Shown: piece after piece, positions 24,805 through 33,977 of the stretch | Position numbering within the stretch: position 1 is the stretch's first letter | Layout of the letters: each line of letters starts with the position of its first letter | DNA from: Gemmatimonas aurantiaca T-27 | GTDB lineage: Bacteria; Gemmatimonadota; Gemmatimonadetes; Gemmatimonadales; Gemmatimonadaceae | Length of the DNA: 64,000 nucleotides | Assembly: GCF_000010305.1 (NCBI RefSeq) | Contig: NC_012489.1 | Coordinates: 1,798,001-1,862,000 of the forward strand | Direction of reading: 5' to 3' | The notes under the pieces: model-generated | The model's database searches: none | Told to the model about the DNA's origin: nothing | The model's input: only the letters and a program-made list of their open reading frames with translations | Program-made: the position numbers and the translations under genes

Positions 24805-26099
24805 TGTCGAACGGAACACGTGATCTGTTGTTGCGTGGTGGTCGCATCGTCGACCCGTCGCAGAGCCTCGATGTCGTGGGTGATGTGCTGGTGCGCAATG
24901 GCGTGATCGAACACGCCGGCAGCACCATCGGTACGCCCGATGGCGCCGAGGTGGTGGACGTGAGCGGCCTCGTGGTCGCTCCGGGCCTCATCGATGTGCA
25001 CATCCATTTGCGTGAGCCGGGCCGCGAAGATGTGGAAACCGTTGCCACAGGCGCACACAGCGCGGTGGCCGGCGGATTCACCGGTGTATGTGCGATGCCC
25101 AACACCAAGCCGGTGACCGACAACCAGGCCACGGTGGGTTTCGTGAAGCGGCAGGGCGAGGCCGCCGGGTTTGCGCGGGTCTATCCGTACGGCGCGATTT
25201 CGCTCGGTCAGAAGGGTGAGACCCTCGCGGAATTCGGCGAGATGGTGCAGGCCGGTGCGGTCGCGTTCAGCGACGATGGCCGTCCGGTGGAAAGCGCGCA
25301 TCTCATGCGCACGGCGCTCGAATACGCGCGTGCGTTCAACGTGCCGGTGGCCGAGCACTGCGAAGACATGACGCTGGCGCGTGGTGGGTCGATGAACGAA
25401 GGGCTCATGAGCGCAAAGCTCGGCCTCAAGGGCATCCCCGCCGAAGCCGAAGAGATCTATGTCATTCGTGACATCCTGCTCGCCAAGCGCACTGGTGGTC
25501 ATATCCACATGTGTCACCTGTCCACCAAGGGCTCGGTCGAACTGGTGCGCTGGGGCAAGGAGCGCGGGATCAACGTGACCGCCGAGGTGTGCTCGCACCA
25601 CATCTCGCTCACCGAGGCGGCGGTGGATGGGTACAACACCAATGCCAAGATGAATCCGCCGCTGCGCACGCAGGAAGACATCGACGCACTGCAGGCAGGA
25701 TTGGCCGACGGCACCATCGATCTGCTGGTGACCGATCACGCGCCGCACCACTACGACGAAAAGGAACGCGAGTTCGCCGATGCGCCGAACGGTATTGTCG
25801 GCCTCGAGACCGCACTCGGCGTCAATTGCACATACCTGCTGCATCCTGGCGTGATGACGCTGTCGCAGATGATCGACGCGATGAGCTGCAAGCCGGCCAA
25901 GGTGTTCCATCTGCCCGGTGGCACGCTCACGCGCGGCGCGGTGGGTGATGTGTCGGTCTTCGACCCCAACAAGAAGTGGACGGTCGATCCGAAGCAGTTC
26001 AAGTCGAAGGGACGCAACACGCCGTACGGTGGACATGAACTCACCGGCCAGGCGCTGCTCACGGTGGTGGGCGGCCGCGTGGTGTATCGGCTCGCGTGA
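24804..26099 (+). CDS. pyrC: Dihydroorotase (type I, zinc-dependent)
   Basis: 431 aa from ATG 24804 (a GTG at 24801 is also in frame), overlapping the pyrB stop. Cyclises carbamoyl aspartate. Metal ligands in DVHIHLREPG, EHCED, CHLSTKGS and VTDHAPHH. The full amidohydrolase fold is retained, so it is an active type I enzyme rather than a non-catalytic PyrC-like ATCase partner. Confidence 0.95.
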   Translation: MSNGTRDLLLRGGRIVDPSQSLDVVGDVLVRNGVIEHAGSTIGTPDGAEVVDVSGLVVAPGLIDVHIHLREPGREDVETVATGAHSAVAGGFTGVCAMPNTKPVTDNQATVGFVKRQGEAAGFARVYPYGAISLGQKGETLAEFGEMVQAGAVAFSDDGRPVESAHLMRTALEYARAFNVPVAEHCEDMTLARGGSMNEGLMSAKLGLKGIPAEAEEIYVIRDILLAKRTGGHIHMCHLSTKGSVELVRWGKERGINVTAEVCSHHISLTEAAVDGYNTNAKMNPPLRTQEDIDALQAGLADGTIDLLVTDHAPHHYDEKEREFADAPNGIVGLETALGVNCTYLLHPGVMTLSQMIDAMSCKPAKVFHLPGGTLTRGAVGDVSVFDPNKKWTVDPKQFKSKGRNTPYGGHELTGQALLTVVGGRVVYRLA

Positions 26100-26118
26100 A
26101 CCAGATGATGCGCGCCCT

Positions 26119-26862
26119 GTGAGCACCGTCACGGGGCTGCTGGCAGAAATCGTCGAACAGGCCGAGGCTCTTGCCTTGGCCTGTCGTCGTCTGCATGCCG
26201 GCGGATTGCTGGCAGGTGCGGAGGGCAACCTCTCCGTGCGGCTGTCGGATAGCACGATACTCATCACGGCATCCGGCGTGGACAAGGCGCGCATCCATGC
26301 CGGTCAGGTGGTGCGGGTGCACGCCGATGGCGCGCCGCATCACGAGCCGGAGAGCATGGGCCGGATGTGTGACGGTACCGACACACCACGGGGTGACAGT
26401 CCGGTCCGCGCCTCGTCGGAGTTGGGGATGCATGTGGCGTGTTACGCCGCGCGACCGGATGTGCGCGGCATCGTGCACGCCCATCCACCGGTGGCCACGG
26501 GGTTTGCCGTGGCGGGTCTTTCGCTGCCCGCCGATGTACTACCGGAGGTGCCGGTGATTGTGGGACCGGTGGCCCTGGTACCGTACGGACGCCCGGGCAC
26601 CCCCGCACTCGCCGCTGTTCTGGAACCGTTTTTTGCCGCGCATGAGGTGTTTCTGTTGGCCAATCATGGTGTGACCGCAGTGGGGCGCTCGCTCACCGAC
26701 GCATTGCTGCGCATGGAGAGCGTGGAGCAGGCCGCACGTATCGTGGCAGTGGCCCGCCTGCTGGGAGGAGAGCAGCGGCTCCCGGCCGGTGAGGCCGCCG
26801 CGCTTGCCTCGCTTCGCCGTTCGCGTGAGCTTCCCTCTGAGCCTTCCTCCCGATCCCTATGA
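26119..26862 (+). CDS. Class II aldolase/adducin-family protein
   Basis: 247 aa from GTG 26119. Contains the family zinc site and catalytic parts: GNLSVRL, ASSELGMHVACYAARPDV, HAHPPVATGF and LLANHGVTAVG. Likely an L-fuculose/rhamnulose-phosphate-type aldolase or a methylthioribulose-phosphate dehydratase-like enzyme; the substrate cannot be told. It follows pyrC by 19 bp and overlaps the next gene (ATGA), so it is part of the pyr transcript. Confidence 0.88.
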   Translation: MSTVTGLLAEIVEQAEALALACRRLHAGGLLAGAEGNLSVRLSDSTILITASGVDKARIHAGQVVRVHADGAPHHEPESMGRMCDGTDTPRGDSPVRASSELGMHVACYAARPDVRGIVHAHPPVATGFAVAGLSLPADVLPEVPVIVGPVALVPYGRPGTPALAAVLEPFFAAHEVFLLANHGVTAVGRSLTDALLRMESVEQAARIVAVARLLGGEQRLPAGEAAALASLRRSRELPSEPSSRSL

Positions 26863-28235
26863 CGGAGCAGAACGTCGTGTCCATCGAAGAAGTGCGTGTC
26901 CTCGTCGCCGAACGGCAGCGCTATGACGATTGGCTGGCGGCCCTCGAGGCGCGCCGCGCGGAAACGCCCCAGCGTGTATTCGAACGCGTGTTTGGTGACT
27001 ACAGCGGCCGTCGCGCCGAGGTCATGAACCAGTTGCACACGCATGTCGATGGTCTGGCGAGCCTGAGCACGGAGCTCGACCATCGACTGTCGGAACTCGA
27101 AACCACTCTCGCATCGCTCGAGGATGAACGGGTCGAGGCCATGCTGCGCACCGCCGTTGGCGAGTTCGACGACACCCGCTGGGAAGAGGTGCGGGCGCAG
27201 GTCGAGGAGCGCATCGTGCAGTTGGGGCAGGAGCGGGATGGTCTGCTGACCGAAGTGGACGAAGTGCGGACACTGCTCGCCAGTGCACGCGTGGAGCCCG
27301 ATCCGATGGTCGAGGCACCGGTCGTGCCGATCGCCGCCGACGCCGCTGCGGACCTCGCATCGAACACCGCACCAGGTGGCGATGTGGTCGACAACGCCGC
27401 TCCCACGCCAACGGGGCATGTGCCGACGCCTGCGGCGGCGGTCACGGCGGCGGTCACGGTGGCATTCGAGGCGGCACCCGAGGCAGCACCCGTTGTGCCC
27501 ACACCGGCCAGCGTCACACCGGTTGCAGCGACACCAGTGACGGCGACACCGGCGGTGAACGAGTTCGTGTCGGTGTCTCTGGTCAGTGATCTGGCATCGG
27601 TGGCTACCGCCACGCCTCTTGGCAGTGACAGTGTGGTCACGGCGGAGACCGAGGCACGCGCCGCCGAACCCACACCGCTGCCCGTCGTGGCTTCACACGA
27701 CGACGAAGCCGAAGACGTGACGGCGCTTTTCGAAGTCCGCGATGGGTTACCGTCACGGTCATTGCCGGAGTCCGTGATCAACCTGGTTTCGGAGATCCCG
27801 CCGCGGCCGTCGCCGAACCCCATCGGAGCTCCGCCGGTGGAATTCGACGACGCCATGGCGCTGTTCTCCGACCATGCGGCGCCTGCGGATCCGGGTTTCG
27901 TGAAGTCGCTGGACGGCATCGAAGTGGAGATCGATGTGCCCACGAAGGCCAAGGGACCGGCGCAGCCGGATGCGTTCACCGCGACCGCCACTCCGCCGTC
28001 GAATACCTCCGACCCGTTCGATGATCTGGCGTTCCTGCGCTCGGTGATCGACCCCGGTGGCGCGCCGCTGCCTCCCGCACCAAGCCATCAGGCGCCAAAC
28101 CATCAGGCGTCAGGCAACCCGCGCGCGTCAGGGGGCGAGACTCCGAAGACCCTGCGTTGCACCGAGTGTGGCACGATGAACCTGCCCACCGAGTGGTACT
28201 GCGAGCGGTGCGGGGGAGAGCTGGCGGCGTTCTGA
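26859..28235 (+). CDS. Coiled-coil protein with C-terminal zinc ribbon
   Basis: 458 aa from ATG 26859. N-terminal 140 residues form a long coiled coil (ELDHRLSELETTLASLEDER and following heptads). Residues about 145-370 are low-complexity, rich in Pro, Ala, Thr and Val, likely disordered. The end has a four-Cys zinc ribbon, CTECGTMNLPTEWYCERCGG. No family recognised; such layouts occur in scaffold or surface-associated proteins. Last gene of the pyr-aldolase unit, ending at a bidirectional terminator. Confidence 0.75.
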   Translation: MTEQNVVSIEEVRVLVAERQRYDDWLAALEARRAETPQRVFERVFGDYSGRRAEVMNQLHTHVDGLASLSTELDHRLSELETTLASLEDERVEAMLRTAVGEFDDTRWEEVRAQVEERIVQLGQERDGLLTEVDEVRTLLASARVEPDPMVEAPVVPIAADAAADLASNTAPGGDVVDNAAPTPTGHVPTPAAAVTAAVTVAFEAAPEAAPVVPTPASVTPVAATPVTATPAVNEFVSVSLVSDLASVATATPLGSDSVVTAETEARAAEPTPLPVVASHDDEAEDVTALFEVRDGLPSRSLPESVINLVSEIPPRPSPNPIGAPPVEFDDAMALFSDHAAPADPGFVKSLDGIEVEIDVPTKAKGPAQPDAFTATATPPSNTSDPFDDLAFLRSVIDPGGAPLPPAPSHQAPNHQASGNPRASGGETPKTLRCTECGTMNLPTEWYCERCGGELAAF

Positions 28236-28260
28236 CCCGCAGTGGTCGCCAGAAACACAG

Positions 28261-28295
28261 AAGGCCGGACTCGTAGTGAGTCCGGCCTTCTGTCT
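28261..28295. terminator. Bidirectional terminator between convergent genes
   Basis: AAGGCCGGACTC (28261-28272) pairs exactly with GAGTCCGGCCTT (28278-28289), followed by CTGTCTGTT on the plus strand and, on the minus strand, by CTGTGTTTCT. It serves the zinc-ribbon gene and rpsT. Confidence 0.85.
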
Positions 28296-28315
28296 GTTCG
28301 GTCAGCCCAACAGGC

Positions 28316-28564
28316 TCAGGCAGCGCTGGCTGCGGCCTGCTTGGCGAGGCGGCTCTTCACACGGGCCGCGGCGTTGCGATGAATCAGGCCCTTGCGTGCC
28401 GCGCGATCGAGCAGCGAGACGGCAGTGAGATGATCGGCCGCCGCAGCAGTCGCCACGCGGGCCTTCTTCACGGCGGTACGAAGCGCCGAGCGCTGGGCGC
28501 GATTGCGGACGGCAGCCGCACGCGACCGACGAAGGTCCTTCTTGGCAGACTTGATATTCGGCAC
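28316..28564 (-). CDS. rpsT: 30S ribosomal protein S20
   Basis: 82 aa, typical length and sequence: MPNIKSAKKDLRRSRAA at the start, helical Lys/Arg-rich body, LIHRNAAARVKSRL near the end. It binds 16S rRNA early in 30S assembly. AGGAGC lies 9 bp before the ATG. Monocistronic with the shared terminator downstream. Confidence 0.97.
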   Translation of the reverse strand: MPNIKSAKKDLRRSRAAAVRNRAQRSALRTAVKKARVATAAAADHLTAVSLLDRAARKGLIHRNAAARVKSRLAKQAAASAA

Positions 28565-28802
28565 GAAAAGCTCCTGGTCCTGCTTCTTGAGTTACGCGGT
28601 ACTGTGGGATGTGTGTCGGAACAGACCGAAGAAGATATCCAGCACAGGCTCGGGGGTCAAGCTGCGATTCCCGCACGCGCGTACGTTTTCCGCCACCAGC
28701 GACGGTTTTGACACCCCTCCGGCCACGGGCTACCTTCCGATCCGGATTTGCTTGCATTCGCGTCCCCGCCGCCCGCCGGCGGGACCCCCCTCTGGTGCCT
28801 CG

Positions 28803-29486
28803 GTGGATTTCGCCCAGCAACTCGCCCTCGTGTTTCCCGTGCTGCTCTTCTCGATGGTCGCCCACGAGTATGCACACGGGTACGCGGCGCTCAAACAGGG
28901 GGACATGACCGCCTATCAGCTCGGGCGGCTCACGTTCAACCCGATCAAGCACATCGACCCGTTCATGACCATCATCCTCCCGGTGATGCTCGCGTTTCTG
29001 GGGGGGCCGATCTTCGGCGGGGCCAAGCCCGTGCCGGTCAACCCGCGCAACTATCGCAACTACCGTCGTGGGGACATCATCGTGTCCCTCGCCGGTGTGA
29101 TCACCAATGTCGGTATCGCGATCGCCTGTGTGCCGCTCGTCATACTCGTGGGCGTGCTCGGGCAGCAGATTCCGGGTCTGATCCGCCCGCTTGGGGTACT
29201 GCAGCAGATGCTCATCGCCGGGGTGTTCATCAATCTGATCCTGGCGGCGTTCAACCTGATCCCGATCCCGCCGCTCGACGGTTCCCACGTCTTCAAGTAT
29301 CTCCTGCCGCCCAAGTGGTCGCTCCAGTATCAGCGCCTTGGTGCCGTGGGACTGCTGGTGCTCTTCGCTGTGCTTTCGTTTGGCCGCCCGCTGGTGGACG
29401 CCTGGCTCTCGCCGGCGTACTTCCTGCGCATTCTGGCCGAGCGGGTGTACTTTCCGTATCTGTTGCCCAACCCCTTCGCCACGTAA
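28803..29486 (+). CDS. Site-2 protease family (M50) intramembrane metallopeptidase
   Basis: 227 aa from GTG 28803; the frame is open further upstream but that part has no conserved character. Zinc motif HEYAH (21-25) in the first membrane helix and NLIPIPPLDGSHV with the third ligand Asp in a later helix, as in the short rhomboid-neighbour S2P subgroup. Four to six membrane helices. First gene of a run with scpA, scpB and rluB, an arrangement common in many phyla. Confidence 0.93.
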   Translation: MDFAQQLALVFPVLLFSMVAHEYAHGYAALKQGDMTAYQLGRLTFNPIKHIDPFMTIILPVMLAFLGGPIFGGAKPVPVNPRNYRNYRRGDIIVSLAGVITNVGIAIACVPLVILVGVLGQQIPGLIRPLGVLQQMLIAGVFINLILAAFNLIPIPPLDGSHVFKYLLPPKWSLQYQRLGAVGLLVLFAVLSFGRPLVDAWLSPAYFLRILAERVYFPYLLPNPFAT

Positions 29487-29491
29487 TTCGC

Positions 29492-30241
29492 GTGATTGCT
29501 CCCAACTTCCGCACCGCCGAGGCCGAGGGGCCGTCGTTTGTCGTCGAGCTGAGCCAGTTCACCGGCCCGCTCGATCTGCTGCTGTCGCTGATTCGCGATG
29601 AGCAGGTCGACATCTACGACATCCCCATCGCCCGCATCGCCGAGCAGTTCCTGGCCCGGGTCGGCTCGCTCGGGCTCGACGAAGCAGCCGACTATCTCGA
29701 GATGGCTGCCCGCCTGCTGCGCATCAAGGCGCAGATGCTGTTGCCCCGCGCCGACGGAGAAGACGCGTGGGAAGATCCGCGCGCCGAACTCGTACGTCGC
29801 CTGCTCGAGTATCAGCAGATGCGCGAAATCGTCGATCTGCTCGAGCGTCGCGGCGAGGAGCGCCGTCATCAGTTCCCACGCCGGTTCGTGCCGGTGTCGG
29901 TGGACATCACGCCGCTCAATGCGCCCCTCGCGCTGGCACTCGGCGATCTGCTCGGTGCCGTGGATCGCGTGTTGCGCACGAGCAAGGAACCGACGCTGCA
30001 CGAAGTCATCCCGCGCGCGCTCGACGTGGCCGGGGCCATGACGTCGATCCGTTCGGTCATTGCGATGCGTCGCCACTGCCGCTGGTCCGACCTCGTCGGT
30101 ACCGACGCGGAGCCGTGGCAGATTTTGTCGGTCCTGCTGGCCCTGCTCGAAATGGCGAAGTTGGGCGAACTGCATCTTGCGCAGCATCAGCCTTTCGCCT
30201 CTGTGGAGATTCGTCGTGACGCCGTTAGCGAAGCTGCTTGA
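29492..30241 (+). CDS. scpA: Segregation and condensation protein A
   Basis: 249 aa from GTG 29492, 5 bp after the protease. Kleisin partner of SMC. N-terminal signature QFTGPLDLLLSLIRDEQVDIYDIPIARIAEQ (in parts), ADYLEMAARLLRIKAQMLLP, and a C-terminal winged helix. Its end overlaps the scpB start by 26 bp, implying coupled translation. Confidence 0.95.
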   Translation: MIAPNFRTAEAEGPSFVVELSQFTGPLDLLLSLIRDEQVDIYDIPIARIAEQFLARVGSLGLDEAADYLEMAARLLRIKAQMLLPRADGEDAWEDPRAELVRRLLEYQQMREIVDLLERRGEERRHQFPRRFVPVSVDITPLNAPLALALGDLLGAVDRVLRTSKEPTLHEVIPRALDVAGAMTSIRSVIAMRRHCRWSDLVGTDAEPWQILSVLLALLEMAKLGELHLAQHQPFASVEIRRDAVSEAA

Positions 30242-30770
30242 AGCCGCACTGTTTGCGGCGGCGCGGCCTCTTTCCCTCGAAGCCCTGTCAGCCCTCGATG
30301 CCGAAGCCAGTCCGGCGGCGGTGAGTGCGGCGGTCGACGAGTTGCGTGAGCACTACGACGTCGATGGGCATGGCGTCGAGCTGGTGGAACAGGGTGGTGG
30401 ATGGCAGATCCTGACGCGGGCCGAATTCGCCGAGGCGATCGAGCGTGCGCAGGTGGCCGTGCGTCCGCAGAAGCTCTCCGCTGCCGCGCTCGAAACACTG
30501 GCGATCGTGGCGTATCGCCAGCCGATCGGCCGCGCGGAAATCGAAGAGATCCGTGGTGTGGCGGTGGGCTCGGTGCTCAAGTCCCTGCATGAACGAGGGC
30601 TCATCGACATCGTCGGACGCAGCGAGGGCATCGGTCGACCGTTGCTGTATGGCACCACGCCACAATTCCTCGAGCAGTTCGCCCTGCGGCATCTCGAGGA
30701 GCTGCCGCGTGCCGATGAACTCGCGATCGCCCTGCGCGGCGCGGGCAACTCCGCGGTCGTGCCCGAGTGA
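30216..30770 (+). CDS. scpB: Segregation and condensation protein B
   Basis: 184 aa from GTG 30216. Two winged-helix domains; signatures LEAALFAAARPLSLEAL and LAIVAYRQPIGRAEIEEIRG, then LIDIVGRSEGIGRPLLYGTT. It forms the SMC-ScpA-ScpB complex that compacts and segregates the chromosome. Overlaps rluB by a GTGA. Confidence 0.95.
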   Translation: MTPLAKLLEAALFAAARPLSLEALSALDAEASPAAVSAAVDELREHYDVDGHGVELVEQGGGWQILTRAEFAEAIERAQVAVRPQKLSAAALETLAIVAYRQPIGRAEIEEIRGVAVGSVLKSLHERGLIDIVGRSEGIGRPLLYGTTPQFLEQFALRHLEELPRADELAIALRGAGNSAVVPE

Positions 30771-31891
30771 CGCCGCCGCGTGGTCGCAGCGGCGGCGCGG
30801 CCGGACGGGGCGGGTCGTCAGCCAGAGGGGGGGCGGGCAAGGGCCCAGCCCGCGGACCGGCCAAGGGGCCGGCGCGAGGCCCCGCCAAAGGGGCGTCCAA
30901 GGGGCCGGCACGAGGAGGTCCTCCAGCCAAAGGCGCCTCTTCACGGGCCGGAGCGCCGAGGAGCAGCGCGCCCAAGAGCGACGGGCTGCAACGGAGTGCG
31001 CAGAAGCCTGGCGCACCGAAAGCCGGGGCACCGAAGGCCACCACTACAGGTGGCGCTCCGAAGGCGGGTGCCGGCAAGGGTGATCCCCGTCGAAAGGGAC
31101 CGCGCAAGGGCCCCGGTCAGGCGCCGTCACCGTATTCACGGAGTGGCAGCACCGTCAAAGCACGTGAAGAAGGCCCGATGCGTGTGCAGCGCGCCTTGGC
31201 CCGTGTGGGCGCCGTCTCCCGACGCGAAGCCGACAAGGCGGTGGCCGAGGGCCGTGTGCAGGTGAACGGGACCACGGCGATTGTTGGGCAGTTGGTGGAT
31301 CCAGCCCGTGATCGCATCACGCTCGATGGTACGCCGGTGGCCACTCAGGTCACGGCGCATCGCTGGATCGTGCTGCACAAGCCGGCTGCGGTCATGACCA
31401 CCCGCAAGGACCCGGAAGGACGAGCCACGGTGTTCGATCTCGTGGACGACGCGCCGGGACTCGTGTACGTGGGACGTCTCGATTTCATGACCGAGGGAGT
31501 TCTGCTGCTCACCACCGACGGTACGGCGGCGCACGTACTGACCCACCCCAGCCATGAAGTGGAACGCACCTATGTGGCCACGGTACGCGGTGATGCCGTC
31601 ACGGCGGCTCGTGAGGCACGGCGTGGTGTCAAGCTCGACGACGGCCTGGTCGTTCCTTCCGAAGTGACCGCCTATCCCCTCGGCGAGCGGCGTTGGGCCT
31701 TCGAACTGACGATCACAGAAGGGCGTACCCATGAAGTACGCCGCATCTGCGACGCGTTGGGGCTGGAGGTGGAGCGGTTGGTGCGCACACGCTTCGGTCC
31801 TGTGCGTCTTGGCGAACTGCCTTCCGGTGCGGCACGGGCATTGACCAGTGCGGAGCGCACCGTACTTGATGCGCTGACCGGTCAGGGGTAG
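30767..31891 (+). CDS. rluB: RluB/RsuA-type rRNA pseudouridine synthase with long disordered N-terminus
   Basis: 374 aa from GTG 30767. Residues 1-135 are Gly/Ala/Lys/Pro/Arg-rich with repeated GPAKGPARG-like units, an extension not found in the usual 240-300 aa enzyme. An S4 RNA-binding domain (MRVQRALARVGAVSRREADK) follows, then the catalytic domain with VGRLDFMTEGVLLLTTDG (the Asp of GRLD is catalytic) and TEGRTHEVRRICDALG. Modifies 23S rRNA (expected U2605-type site). The basic tail probably binds RNA. Confidence 0.93.
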   Translation: MTPPRGRSGGAAGRGGSSARGGAGKGPARGPAKGPARGPAKGASKGPARGGPPAKGASSRAGAPRSSAPKSDGLQRSAQKPGAPKAGAPKATTTGGAPKAGAGKGDPRRKGPRKGPGQAPSPYSRSGSTVKAREEGPMRVQRALARVGAVSRREADKAVAEGRVQVNGTTAIVGQLVDPARDRITLDGTPVATQVTAHRWIVLHKPAAVMTTRKDPEGRATVFDLVDDAPGLVYVGRLDFMTEGVLLLTTDGTAAHVLTHPSHEVERTYVATVRGDAVTAAREARRGVKLDDGLVVPSEVTAYPLGERRWAFELTITEGRTHEVRRICDALGLEVERLVRTRFGPVRLGELPSGAARALTSAERTVLDALTGQG

Positions 31892-31953
31892 CCACACAGG
31901 GTTGTCCCTCTCCGGGTTGTTTCCGGGGAGGGAGCACTCTGCTCGTCCCCGCC

Positions 31954-32997
31954 GTGGAGCAGACCGATCGCCCCGGGGTATCTGCCGCAAATGACAGCTT
32001 CTTTCAGACACGGGATCCAGCGTTGACTACGAGCGTCGCCGTATCGCAGGATGCGGTCCTGGTGCAGGGTGTGCTGCGTGAAGTGGCCCGCCGCATCGTG
32101 GGCCAGGAATACATGGTGGAGCGGCTCCTGATCAGCCTTCTCACGGGCGGCCATGTGCTGCTCGAAGGCGTACCGGGGCTCGCCAAGACGCTCACCGTGC
32201 GCACGCTCGCCGAAACGGTGCGCACGAGTTTTCAGCGTATCCAGTTCACTCCGGATCTGCTGCCCGCCGATGTCATCGGCACGCAGATCTTCGATCAGCC
32301 CAGTGGCGAGTTCCGTGTCAAACACGGGCCGATCTTCGCCAACATCATCCTCGCCGACGAAATCAATCGTGCACCGGCCAAGGTGCAGGCGGCGTTGCTC
32401 GAGGCCATGCAGGAAAAGCAGGTCACGATCGGCGGCACCACCTATCGGCTCACCGAGCCGTTTCTTGTGCTGGCCACGCAGAATCCGATCGAACAGGAAG
32501 GCACGTATCCGCTGCCTGAAGCGCAGGTCGATCGTTTCATGATGAAGCTGCGCGTGGGATATCCCACCCGGGCGGAAGAGAAGGAGATTCTGCGGCGCAT
32601 GGCGGGCGGCGAGAACATTGCTGTGAACGCCGTGGCATCACCCGAAGAACTGATGGACGCCCGTCGGCGCATCTCCGAGTTGTACATGGATGAGCGCATT
32701 GTGGATTACATCGTGGAGCTGGTGCACGCCACCCGATTCCCGGCCGAAGTCGGCGCGCCGGATCTCAAGCCGCTCATCGAATTCGGAGCGTCCCCGCGTG
32801 CCACCATTGCGCTTGGTCAGGCGGCGCGTGCGCATGCTTTCCTGCGCGGCCGGGCCTTTGTCACGCCCGACGATGTGAAGAGCATTGCCCCGGACGTGTT
32901 GCGTCACCGCGTGCTCACGTCCTTCGAAGCCGATGCCGAAGGTGTCACCAGCGACACGATCGTGGAACGCCTGCTGACGGTGGTGAACGCGCCGTGA
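31954..32997 (+). CDS. MoxR-family AAA+ ATPase
   Basis: 347 aa. Walker A GVPGLAKT (72-79), Walker B IILADEINRAP, sensor region LATQNPIEQEGTYPLPEAQ. MoxR ATPases act as chaperones for VWA-domain partners. Start GTG 31954 is uncertain as there is no clear ribosome site. It begins a long operon with DUF58, Bat and other genes; its stop overlaps the next start (GTGA). Confidence 0.94.
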   Translation: MEQTDRPGVSAANDSFFQTRDPALTTSVAVSQDAVLVQGVLREVARRIVGQEYMVERLLISLLTGGHVLLEGVPGLAKTLTVRTLAETVRTSFQRIQFTPDLLPADVIGTQIFDQPSGEFRVKHGPIFANIILADEINRAPAKVQAALLEAMQEKQVTIGGTTYRLTEPFLVLATQNPIEQEGTYPLPEAQVDRFMMKLRVGYPTRAEEKEILRRMAGGENIAVNAVASPEELMDARRRISELYMDERIVDYIVELVHATRFPAEVGAPDLKPLIEFGASPRATIALGQAARAHAFLRGRAFVTPDDVKSIAPDVLRHRVLTSFEADAEGVTSDTIVERLLTVVNAP

Positions 32998-33977
32998 GCA
33001 TCACGGCGATCGCACCCGCCGATGTCCTGCGCCAGGTGCGTCGCATCGAGGTGCGGACGCGCCGACTGGTGGACTCGCGATTTGCCGGCGAGTATCGCTC
33101 GCTGTTCAAGGGGCAGGGCATGGAGTTCGCGGAAGTGCGCGAATATCAGCCCGGCGATGAGGTGCGCGCCATCGACTGGAACGTCTCGGCGCGCATGGGT
33201 CGACCCTTCGTCAAGCGCTATGTGGAGGAGCGTGAGCTCACGGTCATGCTGGCCATCGACCTGTCGGGCTCTTCGCGGTTCGGGACGCGTGCGCGATTCA
33301 AGCACGATCTGGCCATCGAGATGGCCGGTGTGCTCTCACTGGCTGCGGTGCGCAACAATGATCGGGTGGGGCTCATGCTGTTCTCGGACCGTGTGGAGCA
33401 TGCGCTCCCGGCGCGGAAGGGACGCAAGCATGCGCTGCGGCTCATTCGCGACTTGCTCACCGTGACGCCGGCCGGCCGTGGCACCTCGATGACCGCGATG
33501 GTCGATCGCATGATGCGGCTACTCCCCCATCGCTCGGTCATCTTCCTCGCGTCGGACTTTCTTGCCGACGATCTGGAGCGCCCGCTGGCTCGTCTCGCGC
33601 AGCGACACGATGTGATCGCAGTGACGTTGGAGGATCCGGCAGAGCGGGAGTTGCCCGACATCGGACCGGCGCGACTCGAAGATCCGGAATCCGGCGAGAT
33701 CGTGGAAATCGACACGTCGCATCCGCAGGTCCGGCGCGCCTTTGCCACGCGCGTGGCGGCGGAAGACGAGTCGAGACGCAAGCTGTTTGGCCGACTGGGG
33801 CTCGACGAAATCGTGGTGCACACAGAGTTCGGTTATGTCGATGCCTTGCTCGCGTTCTTTCGGGCACGTTCGCGTCGACCACATGGTGCGGTCCGCACCG
33901 GTCCTCGTGGCACGTTGGGCGACGCGGCCTTGATGGAGCCTGGACCAGCGCAGGCGCGTCCTGCGCGTGTTCGGTGA
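32994..33977 (+). CDS. DUF58 domain protein with VWA-like fold
   Basis: 327 aa. DUF58 signature YRSLFKGQGMEFAEVREYQPGDEVRAIDWNVSAR (in parts) and the MIDAS-like IDLSGSSRFG. Soluble. DUF58 proteins pair with MoxR ATPases and VWA proteins in assembling or maturing enzymes. Overlaps moxR by 4 bp and the next gene by 11 bp. A C-terminal basic, low-complexity tail extends past the domain. Confidence 0.9.
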   Translation: MSITAIAPADVLRQVRRIEVRTRRLVDSRFAGEYRSLFKGQGMEFAEVREYQPGDEVRAIDWNVSARMGRPFVKRYVEERELTVMLAIDLSGSSRFGTRARFKHDLAIEMAGVLSLAAVRNNDRVGLMLFSDRVEHALPARKGRKHALRLIRDLLTVTPAGRGTSMTAMVDRMMRLLPHRSVIFLASDFLADDLERPLARLAQRHDVIAVTLEDPAERELPDIGPARLEDPESGEIVEIDTSHPQVRRAFATRVAAEDESRRKLFGRLGLDEIVVHTEFGYVDALLAFFRARSRRPHGAVRTGPRGTLGDAALMEPGPAQARPARVR

